From NCBI GenBank assembly GCA_016235595.1, contig JACRJX010000041.1:310001-374000 (forward strand): a DNA stretch of 64,000 bases. The letters are read 5' to 3'. The DNA is from Verrucomicrobiota bacterium. Lineage in GTDB: Bacteria > Verrucomicrobiota > Verrucomicrobiia > CAIQCK01. The position numbers were made by a program, and so were the translations under genes. Below are positions 16,118 through 24,799 of the stretch, in pieces. Numbering within the stretch: position 1 is the stretch's first letter; each line of letters starts with the position of its first letter. Below the pieces are notes generated by a model, which ran no database searches, was not told the origin of the DNA, and worked only from the letters and a program-made list of their open reading frames with translations.

Positions 16118-18172
16118 TCATCGGGTTCCTTCCATCCAGATGTAGTCAATGCGGCACGTTCCCGTCGCCGGAGTGCCCGCCGTCAGGTCAAGCCGCAACT
16201 GCCGCAGCGTGCCGCTCCATCCGGGAACCTGCGACATGTCCACGATGTAGTCGCGCGGGGCGTTGTCGTTCGAGGTTGCCTCGAAGCTGCGCGACTTCGC
16301 ATCGTCCCATGTGCCGTCGGCAGCGGTGATGAAACGCAGAGTCATGCGCGACGCGGAGGTGTGATTCTGCAGCCGCAATCGGATGGCTTTTGTGCGCGCT
16401 GTGGCGATCTTCAGGTTGTCCGGCGAGAGCAACCGCGCGGCGGGCGCGTTCTCGATTGCAACGATGTAGTAGCCGCCGGCAACGTATTTCACGGGATAGG
16501 ATTTGCAGGACCACTGCGGGTGACGTTCCTCGCGTTCGCGCGTGCCGAGGTCTGCCTCGGTCCAGCCTTCCTTGTCCAACGGCGTATTGAACTCCCACGC
16601 CTTGGCCACCGTGACGCCGCGCGGCACGACATGGACTGTCATCGTGTCACTCGTCCACAATTCGCCGTCGTCGCCCACCAAGCGCAGAAGATAGTCGCCG
16701 GCCACCGAGAAGATCGCGTCGCACCTGGCGGAGGCCGGTTGCCTGAATTTCACCGCGCCCGGTCCTTCGAGAAGCTCCCAACGCGTCATGAGCCGCCGCT
16801 TGGCGGGTTTGCCGTCGTCGGTCACGGAACCGCCCAGACGCACGGTGGCGCGGTCGGAAATGATGTCGGGCCCAGCCTTGACTACGGGTGGGTTATTGAG
16901 CGGCAGGGCTTTCTCCAAAGCCTTTACCGACGAGTAGACGGTATTGTCCTGAAGCGTCCACTGCGTCAGCGCAGCGGCCTTGTTCGTGTAAAACTCCACG
17001 CCCGGCAGCAAGACGAAGCCGTTGTTCAAAATCTTCCCCGTGCTGCAACAGACCTTCGGGTCGGGCTTCGCGTTGCCCCAGATGAAGATTTCCGAAGGGC
17101 CGAGTTTTTTTGCCCAGTTGTTCCTGATGAAGCGCGAGCCGCGAATCTCCACGTTCTTCGGCTGCGGCGAGCGCAGACCCAGCACCTCGATGGCTGCGCC
17201 GGCATTGTTCTGGAACGTGCAGTTCTCGATGACGCACCCCTCGCCGCCCGCCTCGAAATCAATCCCGCCTTCGTCGTGGCTCTTCGAATCGGGCTGATTG
17301 CGGAATGTGCAGTTGCGAATGGTCAGCTTCTGCGGATGCACGAGCATGATGCCCATCGTACCCGCAAACGCATGGTAGCCGGACGCATCGAAGATGCAGT
17401 TCTGCATCACAGTGTCCTTCACCGAAACCAGCGCCGGATGCGGCGACGTGTTGAAGGCGTAGCTATCGTGGCAGTAGAGACGGTCGAGTGTCACGCGCTC
17501 GCCTTTGACAAAGAAGCCCCAGGAGGTTTGGAACATCTCGCAGTCTCGGACGGCAATGTCGCGGGCCGTCGCGCCGACCACCGCGATGCCTGCGGAATGA
17601 CCGCCGAGGGCATCGTCCTTCGGCGGATCGTAATCGCGCCACTCCGGGATGCCGCTGCTGTTCGGCCGGTAAAGCCCCTCGATGTGGTGCGCAACACAAT
17701 CTTCTATCAACAACCCGCCGTGGCCGGGCGTCGCATACGAAACGACGAGGCCCTTGCCCGCGTGGCTTACGATCAGGCTCCGAATGCGCAGAAAATCCGG
17801 GTCCTTGATGAGCACGCAACGGTCGCCGATGTGCCAGTTGCGCCGGATGATGGGCCGCGCACCCTCGCCGTAAGCGCCGATCTCCGCCCAACGCTCGGCG
17901 GTGCCTTTCGCACCGAGCCGCAACTCCTGATTGATGACACTTCCGCGTTTGATCAATAACCGCTCGCCCGCGCTCAGCGTGCGGCCGTTGATATTGGTGA
18001 AGTCCTGCCAAGCCGCCTCGGGCGAAGTGCCTGCGTTGGCGTTGCGCCCGCCGACGCTATCCACGTAGTAGGTTGCGGTGCCAAGAGCTGAATCCGCGGC
18101 GTAAGCGACCGTAACGTGCGTCAACAGAATGCAGCCAACGACGAAAAGACGGCCAGTTTGAATCAGTTTCAT
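16118..18172 (-). CDS. Exported right-handed beta-helix (pectate-lyase-fold) protein
   Basis: The frame opens at 18559, but the ATG at 18172 overlaps the GNAT stop by 4 bases and starts a Sec signal (MKLIQTGRLFVVGCILLTHV), giving 684 residues. The region after it has YYVDSVGGRNANAGTSPEAA, the usual start of secreted beta-helix proteins. About residues 130-330 hold repeated rungs (LLIEDCVAHHIEG, IAVRDCEMFQTSWGF, TVMQNCIFDASGYHAF, LTIRNCTFRNQPDSKS, CVIENCTFQNNAGAAIEVLG). The C-terminal part has a PKD-like segment (VTDDGKPAKRRLMTRWELLE) and a beta-sandwich that may bind sugar. Lyases, epimerases and hydrolases all use this fold, so the activity is not assigned. Confidence 0.75.
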   Translation of the reverse strand: MKLIQTGRLFVVGCILLTHVTVAYAADSALGTATYYVDSVGGRNANAGTSPEAAWQDFTNINGRTLSAGERLLIKRGSVINQELRLGAKGTAERWAEIGAYGEGARPIIRRNWHIGDRCVLIKDPDFLRIRSLIVSHAGKGLVVSYATPGHGGLLIEDCVAHHIEGLYRPNSSGIPEWRDYDPPKDDALGGHSAGIAVVGATARDIAVRDCEMFQTSWGFFVKGERVTLDRLYCHDSYAFNTSPHPALVSVKDTVMQNCIFDASGYHAFAGTMGIMLVHPQKLTIRNCTFRNQPDSKSHDEGGIDFEAGGEGCVIENCTFQNNAGAAIEVLGLRSPQPKNVEIRGSRFIRNNWAKKLGPSEIFIWGNAKPDPKVCCSTGKILNNGFVLLPGVEFYTNKAAALTQWTLQDNTVYSSVKALEKALPLNNPPVVKAGPDIISDRATVRLGGSVTDDGKPAKRRLMTRWELLEGPGAVKFRQPASARCDAIFSVAGDYLLRLVGDDGELWTSDTMTVHVVPRGVTVAKAWEFNTPLDKEGWTEADLGTREREERHPQWSCKSYPVKYVAGGYYIVAIENAPAARLLSPDNLKIATARTKAIRLRLQNHTSASRMTLRFITAADGTWDDAKSRSFEATSNDNAPRDYIVDMSQVPGWSGTLRQLRLDLTAGTPATGTCRIDYIWMEGTR

Positions 18173-18630
18173 AGTTTCAATTCCATGAAGATCGTATCCG
18201 GCAACGGCGTGGCGTAATAAGCCGGAATACGCGAGAAGCCCAACGATTCGTAGAGCGACCTCGCAGCACTCATCGCCGCCAGCGTATCCAGCTTCATGCT
18301 CGCGTAGCCAATGACTCTGGCCTCGGCAATAGTCTTCTTTGCCAACATCCGTCCCACACCCTGTCCGCGAAATGCCGACTTCACGAAGAGCCGCTTCATC
18401 TCGCAGATCGAATTGCCCAGCGGCCGCAACGCAACACATCCCGCCGGGTTGCCGTCCGCCCACGCGAGCAACAACCGCCCGCGCGGCGGCGCGTAAAGCC
18501 CCGGCAGGCCCGCCAATTCGGCGGCAAATCCTTGGAAGCATAAATCTACGCCGAGCCATGCGGCGTATTCCTCGAACAACGCCCGCGCGGCGGCGATATC
18601 TTCTTTCGTGCTTGCTTGGCAGATGTTCAT
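18169..18630 (-). CDS. GNAT family N-acetyltransferase
   Basis: The product has 153 residues when started at the ATG at 18630, which shares one base with the upstream TGA; the frame is open further up to 18690. It shows the GNAT core: CEMKRLFVKSAFRGQGVGRM (acetyl-CoA loop R..GQGVGR.L), IAEARVIGYASMKLDTL, and AARSLYESLGFSRI. It is cytosolic and would transfer an acetyl group to a small amine or protein; the acceptor is unknown. It belongs to a short run of small cytosolic genes (PPOX, LOG, RraA) inside the glycan locus and overlaps the beta-helix gene by 4 bases. Confidence 0.85.
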   Translation of the reverse strand: MNICQASTKEDIAAARALFEEYAAWLGVDLCFQGFAAELAGLPGLYAPPRGRLLLAWADGNPAGCVALRPLGNSICEMKRLFVKSAFRGQGVGRMLAKKTIAEARVIGYASMKLDTLAAMSAARSLYESLGFSRIPAYYATPLPDTIFMELKL

Positions 18631-19103
18631 CACACGCCGGTCTTTGGCTTGGACTGCTTTCCTGTCATCGAGGTGATGGTAATCTTCCACATGAGCACCT
18701 TTGCCACCGATGTGGCCTCAAACGGCCAGGTCTTGCCGGAATACTGGCGCATGATCTCGTTGAGCGCATGCTCCCTCTGTGCCGGTTCGACTAGTTCGCT
18801 GATGGTGCCGTAGCCAATCACGCTTTCGAAGTTGAAGCTCCACTTGCAGGCGATCTGCGGATTACGGCGCAGTTCCACGTTGCGCTCGAACTCAAAACAA
18901 ACCTGCGGGTTGGCCAGAAAACACTCGATCTTCTTTCCCTCCGGCGCCGTGTGCAGATAGATCGCCGCGCCGTCGTAGCCAAACGACATCGGCACGATAT
19001 AGGGCGCATTGTCCTTCACCATCGCCACGTGGCACACGAGACTGCCGCGAATGATCTCGTCCATCTGCCGCCGGTCGGCGATCTCTTTATCGTTTCGTCT
19101 CAT
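18630..19103 (-). CDS. Pyridoxamine 5'-phosphate oxidase-like (FMN-binding split barrel, NimA-like) protein
   Basis: The 157-residue cytosolic protein has the split-barrel layout: LVCHVAMVKDNAPYIVPMSF, GAAIYLHTAPEGKKIECFLA, VCFEFE and SFNFESVIGYGTI. This is the pattern of the PPOX/NimA group of flavin- or heme-binding proteins with unknown or detoxifying roles. The C-terminus (VAKVLMWKITITSMTGKQ) matches the usual VWKI..ITGK ending of the group. It starts one base after the stop of the LamG gene and shares one base with the GNAT gene, so the three are read together. Its link to glycan use is not obvious. Confidence 0.85.
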   Translation of the reverse strand: MRRNDKEIADRRQMDEIIRGSLVCHVAMVKDNAPYIVPMSFGYDGAAIYLHTAPEGKKIECFLANPQVCFEFERNVELRRNPQIACKWSFNFESVIGYGTISELVEPAQREHALNEIMRQYSGKTWPFEATSVAKVLMWKITITSMTGKQSKPKTGV

Positions 19104-19104
19104 G

Positions 19105-20049
19105 TTATTTCAAGGCCCCGATGTTTGCCGCGTCGTGCAGCGTTTTCATCTCGGCATCAGTGAGCGCGCGGTTGAAAACGGCGAGGCCACCGAGGCGGCC
19201 CCGGGTCGTCGAGCCTTCAGGGAACTGCGAGCCGGCGGCATAACGCGCGCCGACACAGAAATCCGAGCCGCCCATCGGTTTGGTCTTCGCATGGAGCACA
19301 GGGTCGTAGCAGAAAATGCCGCGCCCGTGAAAATACGGATTCATGCCGCGATCCCTGCCGCCGGGGCCTTCGTGCGTGAAGTAGCGGTCAGCACGCTTGT
19401 CCTTCACCGGGGCAAGCGGACGCGCGTCGAGCACGCCGTTGATGTAGGCGCGGATGTATTTTGAATCGTAGGTGAAGCCCAGGGTCACCCATTGTTCCTC
19501 CGGCACCTCGTGTGCCGTCACGGCATAATCGCAGCACCACGGAAACGCGCTGCCGTCGGCCCGGCGTGTGACGCCGCCTTCGCTGGAAATGTGCGGCACG
19601 AGCCGACGTCCGCCGCCGTAGGTCGGCATGTTCAGGAGCATCGCGTATTGGCGCGTGCCGCCGTCGTCGTGCTCGCCTTTGCCCTCGCACCACATCCCCG
19701 CAACGGTGCGGCTCACCTCGAGGTCAATGAGCCGCACGACGGCGAACATCGAGACCTGCGCGTCCTTGCCGGAGATGTTGAGGTCACCCGTCTCGGCATG
19801 GCGAATGTGGAGGAACTGTTTCCCGTTCAGATCCGCCGAGTAACCAGAAAAAGGTCCGCCTGCGACGCGCGCGATGGGACCGCCCACTTCAGTGAGCGGA
19901 TGTTTCTTCTTCGTGCCGCTGGAAATGCGCGGCTGGCCCCCTTCCTCACCGAATGTCCAGAATGCCACGAGGCCGGGCATGTTCTCCACGACCGTCCGGT
20001 CGCCTGATGGCGACCCAGCCAACGCGGGTGATGTGGCGGCAGTTCTCAC
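19105..20049 (-). CDS. LamG/concanavalin-like domain protein
   Basis: The 314-residue protein is a single LamG-like jelly-roll: PGLVAFWTFGEEGG near the start, WVTLGFTYDSKYIRAYINGV in the middle and GRLGGLAVFNRALTDAEMKT near the end, the typical last strands of LamG. These domains bind sugars or decorate secreted enzymes. No signal peptide is visible. The first codon is a GTG, and an ATG at 19980 preceded by GGAG is an alternative, so the N-terminus is uncertain and an exported form may have been lost. It lies between the LOG-family gene and the PPOX-like gene. Confidence 0.7.
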   Translation of the reverse strand: MRTAATSPALAGSPSGDRTVVENMPGLVAFWTFGEEGGQPRISSGTKKKHPLTEVGGPIARVAGGPFSGYSADLNGKQFLHIRHAETGDLNISGKDAQVSMFAVVRLIDLEVSRTVAGMWCEGKGEHDDGGTRQYAMLLNMPTYGGGRRLVPHISSEGGVTRRADGSAFPWCCDYAVTAHEVPEEQWVTLGFTYDSKYIRAYINGVLDARPLAPVKDKRADRYFTHEGPGGRDRGMNPYFHGRGIFCYDPVLHAKTKPMGGSDFCVGARYAAGSQFPEGSTTRGRLGGLAVFNRALTDAEMKTLHDAANIGALK

Positions 20050-20064
20050 AGGTGTTCTTTGGAT

Positions 20065-20700
20065 TCAATCGCCATGCGCGCGAGAACCAGAGTCTGGCGT
20101 GTGTGTGGCCTTGTTGCGCCGCGACTCAGTGCGCTCGACAGGCTTGGGCAGGCGCACATGGCGGGTCGAAGCCAGCATATCCAGCAATGAATCTGCGTCA
20201 CGGGCAACCGAGAGCATCGCAAGATGGGCCGGTTTGACGAAACCTTCGGAGCTGATGTGCTTGAGAAAGTCCAGGAACTGGTCGTAAAAGCCGTTCGCGT
20301 TGAGCAAACCCACCGGCTTGAGGTGAAGACCGAGCTGCAGCCAGGCAAGCATCTCAATGACCTCCTCCAGCGTGCCAATGCCACCCGGCAACGCCACGAA
20401 CGCATCAGCCAGTTGCGCCATTCGTTGTTTCCGCTCGTGCATCGTCTTCACCGCGATCAATTCCGTCAGCCCGTGATGCGCCCGCTCCTCCGCAATCATG
20501 GAGTCAGGGATGACGCCAATGACCTTGCCGCCTGCCGCCAGCGCCGCATCCGCCATCGTGCCCATCAGCCCGACGCCGCCCCCGCCATAGACGACGGTCA
20601 GTCCGCGTCGCGCGCACGCCGCGCCGAAGGACCCGGCCAACGCCGCATAGCCGGGCGAATTACCAAACGATGAACCGCAATAGACGCAGACTCGTTTCAT
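20065..20700 (-). CDS. LOG family protein (TIGR00730-type nucleotide phosphoribohydrolase)
   Basis: The ATG at 20700 begins MKRVCVYCGSSFGNSPGY, the classic start of LOG proteins, giving 211 residues; the frame runs further upstream without family similarity. The nucleotide-binding motifs are GGGGVGLMGTMADAAL and the active-site PGGIGTLEE, with ERAHHGLTELIAVKTMHERK between them. LOG enzymes split nucleoside 5'-monophosphates (cytokinin riboside phosphates in plants) into base and ribose 5-phosphate. The protein is cytosolic. The C-terminal tail of about 25 residues (RLPKPVERTESRRNK) is longer than usual. Confidence 0.88.
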   Translation of the reverse strand: MKRVCVYCGSSFGNSPGYAALAGSFGAACARRGLTVVYGGGGVGLMGTMADAALAAGGKVIGVIPDSMIAEERAHHGLTELIAVKTMHERKQRMAQLADAFVALPGGIGTLEEVIEMLAWLQLGLHLKPVGLLNANGFYDQFLDFLKHISSEGFVKPAHLAMLSVARDADSLLDMLASTRHVRLPKPVERTESRRNKATHTPDSGSRAHGD

Positions 20701-20731
20701 GACGCGAACCACAGGCAGTTTGACCAGTGTT

Positions 20732-21478
20732 TTAGAAATACCCGCCCTTCTTTGTGATCTGGTGGATGCTTTGACCCTCGGCGACCCAGCCGAAGATTTT
20801 CTTCTCGTTGGCGCGAATCTCCTCGGCGCGAACCAGCACGTCGTAGGCGATGTCACGCGGAACACAGACGACACCATCGCAATCGGCGAAGATCACGTCG
20901 CCGGGCTTGATCACCACGTCGCCGATCCTGATCGGCACCTGGTAGTGCGTGATGAGGCAGCGGCCGAGTGAGCCGTTCGGGATGCGGTGCTTGTAGTAAA
21001 CCGGGAACGGCTTCTCCAGGATTTGCTTCGTGTCGCGAATGCCGCCATCAATGCACGCCGCTTTCACGCCCTTGCCGTAGGCGGTCGCGGTCATGACGCC
21101 GCCCCAGAGCGTGGCCTTCTCATCGTTGGAGGTGTCCCATACCACGAACGTGTCCTCGCCCATCTCGTCGAGCATCCGCGTGCGGAACGTCATCTCGCCG
21201 GTGATCTTCACATTCGGCGCGCTCTTGACGGTGAACGCGATGCCGGCCACGACATCGCTGTCACGCAATGGACGCAGGTGGCCCGGCAATGCCTGGTCGA
21301 GCAGGCAGAACTCGCGCAGCACGTCGCTGATCGCGCCCGTGTAAAGCTGCTCATAGCGCTTGAGCAATTCCTTGACGGGGACGGGGAACGTTTTGCTGGA
21401 GATGCCCTCGCGCTGGGCGATCAGCTTCTCCAGTTTCATCATCTTGGCTTCTTTTTGCAGCAGGTTTTCTTTCTTCAT
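20732..21478 (-). CDS. RraA-like protein / HMG-type aldolase family
   Basis: The ATG at 21478 is used (MKKENLLQKEAK), giving 248 residues; the frame upstream overlaps the GH32-like gene. The core has the RraA/4-hydroxy-4-methyl-2-oxoglutarate aldolase pattern: YTGAISDVLRE, GIAFTVKSAP, LWGGVMTATAYGKGVKAACI, DGGIRDTKQI (the metal and substrate site G...RD), and GDVIFADCDGVVCVPRDIAY. Many such proteins are pyruvate aldolases rather than RNase E regulators. In this locus it could cleave an oxo-acid from sugar catabolism, which is inference. It is cytosolic and 25 bases downstream of the GH32-like gene. Confidence 0.85.
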   Translation of the reverse strand: MKKENLLQKEAKMMKLEKLIAQREGISSKTFPVPVKELLKRYEQLYTGAISDVLREFCLLDQALPGHLRPLRDSDVVAGIAFTVKSAPNVKITGEMTFRTRMLDEMGEDTFVVWDTSNDEKATLWGGVMTATAYGKGVKAACIDGGIRDTKQILEKPFPVYYKHRIPNGSLGRCLITHYQVPIRIGDVVIKPGDVIFADCDGVVCVPRDIAYDVLVRAEEIRANEKKIFGWVAEGQSIHQITKKGGYF

Positions 21479-21503
21479 AATTATATCAGGATACGGTTTA
21501 CAG

Positions 21504-23441
21504 TTAGTTGAGTGGACGGATCTCGATCGCCTCAAAGACAACCTCGGCGTTTTGCGCAAACAGGAACAAACCCGCGTCATGACTCGCTCCGATACGAGTG
21601 ACGAGAGTCCGGTGTCCATCCACGCACAGGTCGGCAATATCGCCCTTCACAATCAGTTCGAACACAAACGGTTGATCAAGGCCGGTCACATCGTAGATGG
21701 AGGTTTGTTCGCTCTCATCGGACGAACTGACGTCGGGGCCACGAAGGCCGGCTTTTTCGCGGCGTGGCTCGAAGCGCAGTTCCGTGCCGCCCCGCATCTT
21801 GTCGGCTGCGCGAAGGCGCAGACCGAAGTAAGAGGCATTGGCCGCCGGCCGCACTCGCGCGCGAAGCAGGAAATCGCGCGGCACGTTGCCGAGTGAGGCA
21901 GCCTCCAGACCTTGCGGGGCGCTGAGCTTGACCGTGCGCGCAGCGGAGGACGGGCCAGCGGTCGGAATCATCTCCGCAGGCCATTTCGTGCCGAGTGTGC
22001 CGTCGGCGTGCTGGATGATCTCGCGGAACACCACTTCGCCGCCGTAACCGCCGGCGGGCAAAAAAGCCGCCCCGAGCCTGCGATCGCCGGTAAACGCCGC
22101 CGTTTTCATCACGCGTGCCTGCGGGCCGTCGAATACGTCCACCTTCGGCCGCAACCACGGCCCGAGCGGCTGCCGCGACATGCGATAGCGCGCGACGCCG
22201 TGGTTGCTGAAAACGAGGTAATACCAGCCATGCCACTCAAAATAGTCCGGGCACTCCGGCTGGTCTGGATAACCCGGCACGATGAACGGCTCGCGCTGTT
22301 CCCATTGCTTGAGGTCGCGCGAAACGAGCTGCGCGAGACAGCCACCGCGGCCGGCCAGCGGCGGATTGGCCAGTTCGGTTGTCACCAGCATATGAAACAA
22401 CTTCGTCGTCTCGTCGCGAAACAAGACCGGATCACGGCCCGGCCCCGGCGCATAAGGCTCCTTCAGCGTCGCGAGCGGCGGATTCTTGGTGAAATGGACG
22501 CCGTCTGCGCTCGTCGCCGCGCACAACTGCGCGGGCGAGCCGTCGCTCATTCGCACCGCGTAGAACGCGTAGTAAGTGCCATCGTGGAAAAACGTCGAAC
22601 CGGTGCAGATGGACCCCTCCATCTCCTGTGTGATCGCCACAGCCATCGGGTGATGCTCCCAATGAACGAGGTCGGGCGTCGACACATGCGCCCACTGATG
22701 CGCGCCGAGCCGCCACTTGCTCTGGTGATGGCGCCGGTCGAAGAGGTAGAACAGGTGAAACCGTCCCTCGTGAAAGAACGGCATGCAGTCACCAACATTC
22801 ACGTTGAAGCCGCGCGGGCGCCAATACTGGCCCACCGGCCGCTGCGGGCCGAACATGTGCAGTTCGCGAGCTGACAAACCTGTGCGTCCACCGGAAAGTG
22901 CAAGGGCCTCGTCATCGCTGAGCACGCGATTCCACAACGCAACATGTTCCACCGCCGTACCGATCTTCATAGGGCCCTCTGCCGGCAGCAACGCGCCGAG
23001 CGGCCATTCCTCATCCACCAACACACCGTCCGCGAACAAGTCCAGCTTGTGTCCAGCGTAGCGCAATACGATGACATGGCTGGTTTCAGCGCCCAACGCC
23101 TCACGCGGCATCGCGAGTTGCAGCGCACGGTCCCGCGCATCCGTCGCCAGTTCAGCCAGCAACGACTGCTTCCCGGCAGACTGGCCGCAATAGAGCCGCA
23201 CAGCCGCCCGTCCGCCTCGTCCTTTCCAACCCAGCAACTCATCAACCTGCGGGATATCCGACGTTCGCAGCCGCACGCATAGCGTCATTGCTTTTCCAGC
23301 GACAGCCGGTGCTTTCGTTGGCGCTGCCTCACCCGCCCGCCACTCGGCGACCGCATCGCGCGTCAGCGAAGCCGTATCAGCGGCGGCAACATGCGCCAGA
23401 AACAGCATCGAGAATCCGAAACGAAAGATGGTCATCGTCAT
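21504..23441 (-). CDS. Exported LamG plus GH32-like five-bladed propeller glycosidase
   Basis: The 645-residue protein has a Sec signal (MTMTIFRFGFSMLFLAHVAA). Residues 25-190 are a LamG-like beta-sandwich ending HVALWNRVLSDDEALAL. Residues 205-480 match the GH32 catalytic propeller: the usual NDPNG nucleophile block reads NVGDCM (candidate Asp218), then FHEGRFHLFYLF, STPDLVHWEHHP, GRDPVLFRD with the RDP triad at 336-338, and QPECPDYFEW with the acid/base EC pair at 396-397. A third beta-sandwich closes the chain. GH32 enzymes act on fructans and sucrose; the altered first block means a different substrate is possible. Confidence 0.75.
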   Translation of the reverse strand: MTMTIFRFGFSMLFLAHVAAADTASLTRDAVAEWRAGEAAPTKAPAVAGKAMTLCVRLRTSDIPQVDELLGWKGRGGRAAVRLYCGQSAGKQSLLAELATDARDRALQLAMPREALGAETSHVIVLRYAGHKLDLFADGVLVDEEWPLGALLPAEGPMKIGTAVEHVALWNRVLSDDEALALSGGRTGLSARELHMFGPQRPVGQYWRPRGFNVNVGDCMPFFHEGRFHLFYLFDRRHHQSKWRLGAHQWAHVSTPDLVHWEHHPMAVAITQEMEGSICTGSTFFHDGTYYAFYAVRMSDGSPAQLCAATSADGVHFTKNPPLATLKEPYAPGPGRDPVLFRDETTKLFHMLVTTELANPPLAGRGGCLAQLVSRDLKQWEQREPFIVPGYPDQPECPDYFEWHGWYYLVFSNHGVARYRMSRQPLGPWLRPKVDVFDGPQARVMKTAAFTGDRRLGAAFLPAGGYGGEVVFREIIQHADGTLGTKWPAEMIPTAGPSSAARTVKLSAPQGLEAASLGNVPRDFLLRARVRPAANASYFGLRLRAADKMRGGTELRFEPRREKAGLRGPDVSSSDESEQTSIYDVTGLDQPFVFELIVKGDIADLCVDGHRTLVTRIGASHDAGLFLFAQNAEVVFEAIEIRPLN

Positions 23442-23453
23442 GCCTGGACACCC

Positions 23454-24680
23454 TCAACTAACCCCGACGCTTTTTCGCAACACCTTCATCGTCTCGCGCT
23501 GACGCTGCTGAACGAATGCGCGGGCTTTCGCGATCTTCGCTTTCGCGGCAGCGGGATCCTTGGCAAACGCCAGCACCGTCGGGACGACCCGCTTGATGTC
23601 TTCTTCGTTGTCAAAGTCGAACAGCCAGTCGCCGAGGCCGATGTCACGCCACATGATCCCTTTGCTCGTCTGCTCTGTAAACCGGCAAACGATGGCCGGG
23701 ATGCCATTGCCCACCGCCATGATCGGGCTGTGCATCTCGGAGCCAAAGATGCCAGCGGAACGGACGTAGGTGCTGATGGCTTCGTCGGTGAGCCAATATT
23801 TTTCGCGCCAGACGACCCGCGCCTTCACGTCGGCGGGCAACGGGTCGTAAAGCATCTCCTTTCCGACCTCCATCTGGGTGGCGTCCTCGGGGCAAAGCAG
23901 CACCTTCAGGGGTGTCTGGCGCACGACAGCGATAACGGCCTCGCGCAACGGCACGTGGTCGTGTTCCTTCATCTCCTGGTTGCGCGCGTGTTTTTTCTCG
24001 TCGAAGGCGAAGCCCTTCTTGACCTTCCAGTAAGGAGTGAATCGGAAACGCGAGAGGCAGCAAAGGAACTTGCCTTCTTCCAGTCCATGGGCTTTCAGGA
24101 ACGCCTCCGCCGGCGCGTCGTTGCGCAGATCCACGGCGAACGCGCCGTCGGGCCCGAACTCCATCACCGGGCAGCGGACGCCCTTCTCCTTTGCGAACCC
24201 GAGCGAGACCGAATCGCGGAAGAACACAAACTTCGCTTCATTCAGCAACTCTTCGGCGACGCTGTTGACAGAACCGAGCGTGATGCCGTAGATGCCGTAG
24301 GGTTTGCCAGTCTCCTTGCGCCACTTCGCGACATCCTTCGCCGCCACGAACCCCGGCCCGGAACCGTGCAGCAGGAAGTCGCACTCGGCGAACGCGGCCT
24401 TGACCGCATCCGGTCCCTCGACAATCGGCACCTTCGGGAACCGCTTGCGCAGCATTGCGTCCACACCGTTGTCCACGCGCATCGGCCAGAGCCGCACTTC
24501 AGCTTCAGGCAGGTACTTCTCCAGCAACGCCAGCACGCCCGGCGTGTGGCCAATGTCGCCAATGTTGACGGTCTGCCAGGATGAGCGCAGCACGATACGG
24601 GGTGGACGTTTGTCCGCAGCGCGCAACAACGGCGCAAGCGCGGCGGCAAGCGTGGTCTGGACAAAGGTTCGTCGGTTCAT
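23454..24680 (-). CDS. Exported polysaccharide pyruvyltransferase-like protein
   Basis: The 408-residue protein starts with a twin-arginine-like leader (MNRRTFVQTTLAAALAPLLRA), which is unusual because pyruvyltransferases normally work in the cytosol. The body has PS_pyruv_trans features: NIGDIGHTPGVLALLEKYLP, LLHGSGPGFVAAKDVAKW, GIYGITLGSV, FVFFRDSVSLGFAKEKGV, FGPDGAFAVDL and SEMHSPIMAVGNGIPAIVCR. It lies 12 bases before the GH32-like gene and 119 bases after a GH98-like gene. It could recognise or process pyruvylated glycans. The preceding ATG has AAAGGA 7 bases upstream. Confidence 0.78.
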   Translation of the reverse strand: MNRRTFVQTTLAAALAPLLRAADKRPPRIVLRSSWQTVNIGDIGHTPGVLALLEKYLPEAEVRLWPMRVDNGVDAMLRKRFPKVPIVEGPDAVKAAFAECDFLLHGSGPGFVAAKDVAKWRKETGKPYGIYGITLGSVNSVAEELLNEAKFVFFRDSVSLGFAKEKGVRCPVMEFGPDGAFAVDLRNDAPAEAFLKAHGLEEGKFLCCLSRFRFTPYWKVKKGFAFDEKKHARNQEMKEHDHVPLREAVIAVVRQTPLKVLLCPEDATQMEVGKEMLYDPLPADVKARVVWREKYWLTDEAISTYVRSAGIFGSEMHSPIMAVGNGIPAIVCRFTEQTSKGIMWRDIGLGDWLFDFDNEEDIKRVVPTVLAFAKDPAAAKAKIAKARAFVQQRQRETMKVLRKSVGVS

Positions 24681-24799
24681 GTTTTGTTTCCTTTCAAAGT
24701 TGTCAGTTCATCGAATACTGCATGATATTGGGCCGTGCTGGCAACGCCAGCCAAGGCGCCCGGTCGCGGTCCCACCACAGTGAACGCGTCGGACGGCTG
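24681..24799 (-). other. 119-base gap with possible 31-codon ORF and shared sequence core
   Basis: An ATG at 24803 overlaps the GH98-like stop by 4 bases and opens 31 codons to TGA 24708. A 6-base stem with a 3-base loop (GCTGGC/GCCAGC) is at 24737-24751 without a following T-run. The core GCGTTGCC...AGCACGGCCC (minus strand) also occurs in the 60.5 kb gap. Confidence 0.25.

Noticed and set aside
18173..18559. Upstream extension of the beta-helix frame (129 extra codons)
   Set aside because: It runs through the GNAT gene and the signal peptide begins at the ATG at 18172.
24737..24751. Hairpin GCTGGC-AAC-GCCAGC considered as a terminator
   Set aside because: The stem has only 6 pairs and no T-run follows on the minus strand.
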